From Oscillospiraceae bacterium (GTDB lineage: Bacteria > Bacillota_A > Clostridia > Oscillospirales > Ruminococcaceae): a stretch of DNA of 64,000 bases. Positions 60,501 to 64,000 of this stretch are shown in pieces. The notes beneath the pieces are model-generated. The model did no database searches and was not told the origin of the DNA. It worked only from the letters and a program-made list of their open reading frames with translations. Position 1 is the first letter of the stretch; every line of letters begins with the position of its first letter. Location of the stretch: contig JAFWUX010000004.1 in assembly GCA_017523995.1 (NCBI GenBank), positions 10,569 through 74,568 on the forward strand, given 5' to 3'. A program made the position numbers and the translations under genes.

Positions 60501-61786
60501 ACTGCACCGCGCTGGAAAACTATACCGTCAGCTCCTCGATCGAAAGCATCGGCAAGGGCGCGTTCGCAAACGCAGGCTATGTCACGGTCAATGCGGCAAA
60601 TGCTGCAACCGCGGCAGCAGCGTGTGAATGCGGCGCGGCATCCATCGTGCTCAATCTCAAGGACTGCACGGAGGCACTCGAAAACATGACACTGACCGTT
60701 CCGGACACCGCAAAGCTGTTCAAGCTGGAAGGCGCCGGCAAAACGCTGACCAATGTCCGGATCGTTTCGGATGCGGAATCCACCGAGATTCAGAACGTCA
60801 CCATGAACAACACCGCAGGCAGACCGCTGACAATCTCCTCGAAGTCGCTGAAAATCGGCACAACCAGAATCACTGCACCGTCGATCGCAGCGGCACTGCT
60901 CGCAGAGAATACCGCCGTCACCGCCTACGGTCAGTCCGGCATCGTGACCACCGGCGAATACGCGATTCTCTCGCGCAGTACAGCATTCAGCGGCACCGGC
61001 GATACGGATATCGCAAGACTGAATGTCACCGGCAATATCGGCGTATGCGGCACGATTGAAGGCGAGAAGCTCGTGAACTTCATCAGCGGCAAAACCGTCA
61101 AAATTGACGAGGACGAATTCGATCGCCTGCAGAACAATCAGTTTACAATCACCCTTGACGCGAAAGGCGGCACGCTCGCCTCTGACACCATGACGGCATT
61201 TACCGACACAGCGCTCGGCACACTCCCCACCCCGACGAGAAAAGCCTATACCTTCACCGGCTGGTTCACCGAATCCGGCACACAGGTCATGAGCAGCACG
61301 GTCTTTACAAAATCCGAAGACATCACGCTCTATGCACAGTGGAAGGAAAACGCATGGTCGAACTGGTCAACCGTCAAGCCCGCCGGTGACAATCTCGAAA
61401 TCGAGAGCCGTCAGGTGCTCAAGGGCTACAACATGGTCTCCTACTGGATCAAGGACAGAAACGGTTATGACAATCTCTGCTTCCGCAGCTTCTCCATTCC
61501 GGCAACCGATCCTTCCAAACCGGCAGCGGATGTTGTGTATGACTGGGGCGGCTCCCACGATTACGGTCAGCACTCGTTCGTGAATCTCGGCGGCAGCGAA
61601 AAGGAATTCTTCTCTGCCGATGTGATCAAATCCGCGATGAAACTCGCGCCCGGCGGCTGGTATAATGAGCCTTACGCGATCAACGCGGATGAAAAAGCGA
61701 CCGGATACGTTCTGAATTTCAAGGGAACAGCCTTGATCGCGTTCATCGACAGCGAGGTCTACGAAACACAGTACAGATACCGTTAA
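57572..61786 (+). CDS. Giant secreted cohesin-dockerin protein with aerolysin-like segment
   Basis: Secreted protein of 1404 residues. Signal peptide (~1-40); cohesin (~50-185, ending SVTVSSGSVSV); dockerin (~188-250, DATGDGRIAMND and DVNADRQITVLD); a Cys-rich segment (WFCEDCSKYF); InlB B-repeat-like modules (YTFEGWYDGQG...LYAHW); a ~340-residue Ser/Thr/Asn-rich region (~535-873) with alternating polar strands (AEIGANIPLGGEAALTPKLS) that resembles aerolysin/ETX-MTX2 pore formers; BspA-like repeats (~895-1000); another InlB-type repeat and an end domain. Start fixed by AAAGGAAG before the ATG. The pore-former likeness is inference; the cohesin and dockerin are clear. Confidence 0.82.
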   Translation: MRKRLKQMRKTAAFLLAVVMTAGGIPSGMLTAFAAETPPAASGSTDSEKTAGTLISAARTWGNPGGQAKLTLSMENNPGIVGLTLQIIYDTAVMSVAKAENGTAVKGDNIQFTPPNSGNNYVWNGVSMKPDEISDGNLLTLTFDVKEGAKPGDYPVVVSCVDAIDNNLKPVSVTVSSGSVSVIDYIPGDATGDGRIAMNDLVILTQYIADGGYNPNGYAAKINEAACDVNADRQITVLDSVILARFIADRCMTNPNGYNITLLPAPFSCKHADVRHVEAVKAASCQESGNIEYWFCEDCSKYFSDEACNTEITKEATVTKGEHNVVIDAAVAPTAEKTGLTEGAHCSVCNEILTKQETIPKLKENGDYAITYNIAGSDTYLAKAEIQNPNPKSYSTGDTFRLKELEVPGYTFEGWYDGQGANAARIASIKADDSGDIMLYAHWSVNNYTVTLDSDTSLPNYKQELTSLSYTVDKGTVLPNMSLNGYYFVGWANEDCEIIKSIEPGTVGNIKLHPIWTSRRNSTHPNNYQAEGPVSVTEWDDEDGNANISFIYNIGTIENVPLYPIGNWMNSTAVKQTEIKTVQDSISNECAKSYVQAVSEATTNSASMTLSKEWNETIDNRVIDSSSVSQEQRQAAERYFEDNNEYCISSGTGGNHTFTTSDGISNKVSIGSKLGAEIGANIPLGGEAALTPKLSGEISSGVEQGWTHNDTLSQSYSWNTNTSQKMSQKNGGSQSFSNAITQSLSHTSEYGRLVSNTEGTVQTNATEHSQSTSNSYSNTFAYSTKEETITTVEFQLDNVPEGYYRRVMVGTATVFAIVSYNFANQQFYVNTYSVMDPKSYNPYWDYSNTSTTFTDHQNGVLPFAVPFAVNQYIGDLTVKTNGITVDKETGIVNGYTGKDTAVIIPKYISYNNADKTYTSIKVTGIAPDVFAGNKDIQAVFLPDSVTAIPAGAFKNCTALEAVFAENIQSIGTAAFQNCTALENYTVSSSIESIGKGAFANAGYVTVNAANAATAAAACECGAASIVLNLKDCTEALENMTLTVPDTAKLFKLEGAGKTLTNVRIVSDAESTEIQNVTMNNTAGRPLTISSKSLKIGTTRITAPSIAAALLAENTAVTAYGQSGIVTTGEYAILSRSTAFSGTGDTDIARLNVTGNIGVCGTIEGEKLVNFISGKTVKIDEDEFDRLQNNQFTITLDAKGGTLASDTMTAFTDTALGTLPTPTRKAYTFTGWFTESGTQVMSSTVFTKSEDITLYAQWKENAWSNWSTVKPAGDNLEIESRQVLKGYNMVSYWIKDRNGYDNLCFRSFSIPATDPSKPAADVVYDWGGSHDYGQHSFVNLGGSEKEFFSADVIKSAMKLAPGGWYNEPYAINADEKATGYVLNFKGTALIAFIDSEVYETQYRYR

Positions 61787-61861
61787 CGAAATCTGCATAC
61801 GGCAAGGGAGCTGCATTCCGGCTCCCCTGCCGGCAACTGATAAAGCTGGAGGCGAATCTTC

Positions 61862-63226
61862 GTGAAAAAAATAATCTCGATCCTGCTTTCTGCTGTCTTG
61901 TGCGTAATCAGCATCCACGCAACCGTATTCGCAGAAGATGCGAAATCAGGCATCGTTCAGCTTGAAAGCGTGACCGGAAACGTCGGCGATACCGTCAGCA
62001 TGCAGCTGTCTGTCAAAGACAATCCGGGCATCATTTCCCTTGTGACAGATCTTTCCTATGACAGCACGGCACTGAAGCTCACAAAAGTGACAAAATCTGC
62101 GGACTTCTGGAAAGACGCAAATATGACACCGGGCGGCGATCTCACCGCGCAGCCCTTCCGCATCATCTGGTTTGACGGACTTGCAAAGACCGATTTCACC
62201 GAAAACGGCACGCTTGCAGAGATCTCCTTCGAGATTCTCAAAGCGGGCTCGCATACGGTTGAAGCCGTGATATCTGACGGCGACACATTCAACAGCCGGT
62301 TTGATCCGGTTTCGTTTACCGTCAGCAGCGGAAAGGTGGATACAGAATCCGGCGCAGCAGTGACAACAACTGCTGCCGTCACAACAACCGCCGCATCTGT
62401 GACAACTGCTCCGGTCACAACGGCAGCCGGTACCGCGGCCGTCACAACATCTGCGCCTGCAGCCGCAGAAGGCAGCGGCAGACTGACGCTGAGCAAGGCA
62501 GCAGGTCCTGTCGGCGGCACGGTCAATGTCCCGATCGGCATCGCGGATAATCCCGGATTTGTCTCGCTGGTTGCGGATATCTCCTTTGACAGCACCGCGC
62601 TGAAACTCAAGGATGTCAAAAAGGATGCAGATTTCTGGAAATCCGCAACCATGACTCCGGGCGGCGATCTCACCGCGCAGCCCTTCCGCATCATCTGGTT
62701 TGACGGCCTTGCAAAGACCGATTTCAAGGAGAACGGAACGCTTGCCGTGCTCTCGTTTGAGATTCTCAAAACGGGCTCACATGCGGTTGAAGTGACCGTT
62801 TCCGCGGACGATACATTCAATACGGCGTTCACGCCTGTTCCGGTTGCAGGCTGCACCGGAACAATCGAGACACCCTCCGTCACAACGGCGCCGGTCACAA
62901 CCGCAGCCGCATCCGTCACCACCGCAACCGAAACCGCACCGGCTGTCTCCGGTATTGCACGCGGCGATGTCAATGCGGACGGCGAAATCACCGTTGCAGA
63001 TGCCCAGATGGTTCTGAATGCATATGTCAAGGGCATGTCCGGTCAGGATAACGGTCTGACGGCAGAGCAGGCGCAGGCAGCGGATGTCAACGGGGACAAG
63101 GCAATCTCGGTTGAGGATGCACAGACAGTGCTGCTTTACTACGTCAGGAACACGCTCTCCAACACCCCGACCACATGGGAAGAGCTGCTCGGAAAGAAGC
63201 CTGCCGCAGCACGCCCCTGCAGATAA
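61862..63226 (+). CDS. Scaffoldin with two cohesins and a C-terminal dockerin
   Basis: Cellulosome scaffold protein of 454 residues, starting at GTG with GGAGGC upstream. Signal peptide (~1-24); cohesin 1 (~29-158); Thr/Ala-rich linker; cohesin 2 (~203-325), nearly identical to the first over TPGGDLTAQPFRIIWFDGLA; second linker; dockerin (~365-429, DVNADGEITVAD and DVNGDKAISVED). Cohesins bind dockerins of enzymes and its own dockerin should attach to a further scaffold, so it is an adaptor or primary scaffold. It follows the giant cohesin protein by 75 bp without a clear terminator and may be co-transcribed. Confidence 0.92.
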   Translation: MKKIISILLSAVLCVISIHATVFAEDAKSGIVQLESVTGNVGDTVSMQLSVKDNPGIISLVTDLSYDSTALKLTKVTKSADFWKDANMTPGGDLTAQPFRIIWFDGLAKTDFTENGTLAEISFEILKAGSHTVEAVISDGDTFNSRFDPVSFTVSSGKVDTESGAAVTTTAAVTTTAASVTTAPVTTAAGTAAVTTSAPAAAEGSGRLTLSKAAGPVGGTVNVPIGIADNPGFVSLVADISFDSTALKLKDVKKDADFWKSATMTPGGDLTAQPFRIIWFDGLAKTDFKENGTLAVLSFEILKTGSHAVEVTVSADDTFNTAFTPVPVAGCTGTIETPSVTTAPVTTAAASVTTATETAPAVSGIARGDVNADGEITVADAQMVLNAYVKGMSGQDNGLTAEQAQAADVNGDKAISVEDAQTVLLYYVRNTLSNTPTTWEELLGKKPAAARPCR

Positions 63227-63255
63227 CCGCGCAGACAGGCTATTTACAACCATAA

Positions 63256-63297
63256 AACAAACCCCGAAACGGTCAGATGATCGCTTCGGGGTTTGTT
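63256..63297. terminator. Bidirectional terminator after the scaffoldin
   Basis: AACAAACCCCGAA pairs with TTCGGGGTTTGTT. It lies between the scaffoldin and a convergent gene. Confidence 0.8.
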
Positions 63298-63306
63298 GTT
63301 CTCCGG

Positions 63307-63684
63307 TTATTTGGCAGAACGCCGTTCCTTCATTTCTTGATCGGTCGGGAGCCGCCAGCCGTTCTCCTCCTCCCAGATCAGGTCAACATCATCCAGATGC
63401 GCGCTCCATGCGCAGTCCGGAAGCAGCCCGGTCAGCTCGGTCAGGCAGCTGAGCCAGTGCAGGATGATCTCATAAAAGGCTTTCATCACCATCGGGATGG
63501 CGGTTGCGCCGTCCAGCACCGTATCCGGCTCGTCGAACGGCTCCGCATACAGGCAGAAATCCTGATGCTTATAATGAAACGGAAACGCCGCGCAGTATTT
63601 GTCAACAATCGACTGCACAGCAGCTTTCTCCGCATCGTCCAGCGGATGCTCCCTCTTTGCCGTGTAATAAACAGACATGCCCAT
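63307..63684 (-). CDS. Conserved hypothetical protein (125 aa)
   Basis: Small acidic cytoplasmic protein beginning MGMSVYYTAKREHPLDDAE, with many aromatic residues and a C-terminal WEEENGWRLPTDQE. GAGGTG precedes the ATG at 63684. I do not know a function for it; immunity-like proteins can have this size and composition, but nothing nearby supports that. Confidence 0.7.
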   Translation of the reverse strand: MGMSVYYTAKREHPLDDAEKAAVQSIVDKYCAAFPFHYKHQDFCLYAEPFDEPDTVLDGATAIPMVMKAFYEIILHWLSCLTELTGLLPDCAWSAHLDDVDLIWEEENGWRLPTDQEMKERRSAK

Positions 63685-64000
63685 GCATACACACCTCAAT
63701 TCTGTTTTGAAGCACACTTATCAAAACTGCTGAAGCAGCGTCCGCTTGGTATATGTCCCGATCTCCCTGCTGAATCTTGCGGGCACCTGCCTTTTGTATA
63801 TTATAGCATATTATAACGTAAAAAGCAACCGGAGAGAAGGAATCTTTTGTGAAACGGTTTTCTTGCCGGAGTGCTTTAGATCAATGCAGGCGGGCGCTGC
63901 CCGCTTATAGCAAATTAACCGTGAAATTTCAACCCTCACCGCGAAATTGCGATGTTATCAGTCGATTTCAGCGGTCAGGTCTGCTGATTGGTCAACAACC
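63685..64000. other. Intergenic end of the window, no gene seen
   Basis: Contains an AT-rich stretch (about 63795-63825) that may hold the promoter of the gene on the minus strand, and the hairpin GCGGGCGCTGCCCGC at 63890-63904, related to the tandem repeats at 21019. Confidence 0.5.

Noticed and set aside
62056..63036. 326-residue minus-strand frame rich in Val, Ala and Thr
   Set aside because: Mirror image of the cohesins and linkers of the scaffoldin.

Overview
The window looks like chromosome of a cellulosome-forming Ruminococcus-type bacterium (Bacillota, Oscillospiraceae/Ruminococcaceae). The reasons are eight secreted proteins with dockerin modules, two of them also carrying cohesins; strong AGGAGG ribosome binding sites; TTGACA-17-TATAAT promoters; frequent GTG/TTG starts; and paired LytTR and DUF3021-type regulators. 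Most of the window is moderately GC-rich. A three-gene glycan island at about 51.2-55.0 kb is clearly AT-rich and probably acquired. No rRNA, tRNA or CRISPR array was seen.

Layout. 0-1.2 kb: edge of a phage-like packaging module (terS, partial terL). 1.5-5.1 kb: a SulP anion transporter and a second anion permease separated by a field of perfect hairpins. 5.1-9.8 kb: an operon of three secreted dockerin-serpins. 11-14.4 kb: a redox/ADP-ribosylation operon (NAD(P)-binding protein, Rrf2 regulator, PPOX-ferredoxin protein, zinc macrodomain, SirTM-type sirtuin). 14.4-16.9 kb: a SUKH-domain gene between two ~340-bp direct repeats. 16.9-20.9 kb: dockerin protein, DUF3021, LytTR, metallo-beta-lactamase-fold protein. 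21-25 kb: GH3 glycosidase and decayed feoAB. 25.3-27.9 kb: secreted GDSL hydrolase and a coupled surface protein. 28.5-32.7 kb: a PurA-like / VWA / J-domain-pseudokinase operon divergent from an NrtR-type regulator. 32.8-34.7 kb: TetR gene and a broken ABC exporter. 35-41.7 kb: a zincin-dockerin protein, then an ECF sigma / anti-sigma-like / LRR-dockerin operon. 41.9-51 kb: MutS-like protein, flavin reductase, HD protein, lipoprotein, ABC exporter and C45-type lipoprotein. 51.5-55 kb: LicD and two glycosyltransferases. 55.2-57.2 kb: GHKL kinase and LytTR regulator. 57.6-63.2 kb: a 1404-residue cohesin-dockerin protein with an aerolysin-like segment, and a two-cohesin scaffoldin.

How it fits together. 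The dockerin proteins (three serpins, a HExxH protein, an LRR protein, a protein of unknown role) could be displayed on cohesins such as those at 57.6-63.2 kb. The serpins would protect the complex from proteases; the LRR protein is co-transcribed with a sigma/anti-sigma pair that may sense the outside. Two loci point to NAD/ADP-ribose signalling: the SirTM/macrodomain operon and the NrtR-controlled J-domain/VWA/PurA-like operon. The latter is the best candidate for an undescribed system.

The window is also rich in small repeats: four copies of a 160-bp TA-flanked MITE, a dispersed repeat with covarying hairpins, and tandem 80-bp repeats. Two loci (feoAB and the ABC exporter) show internal deletions, so either gene decay or assembly error is at work.
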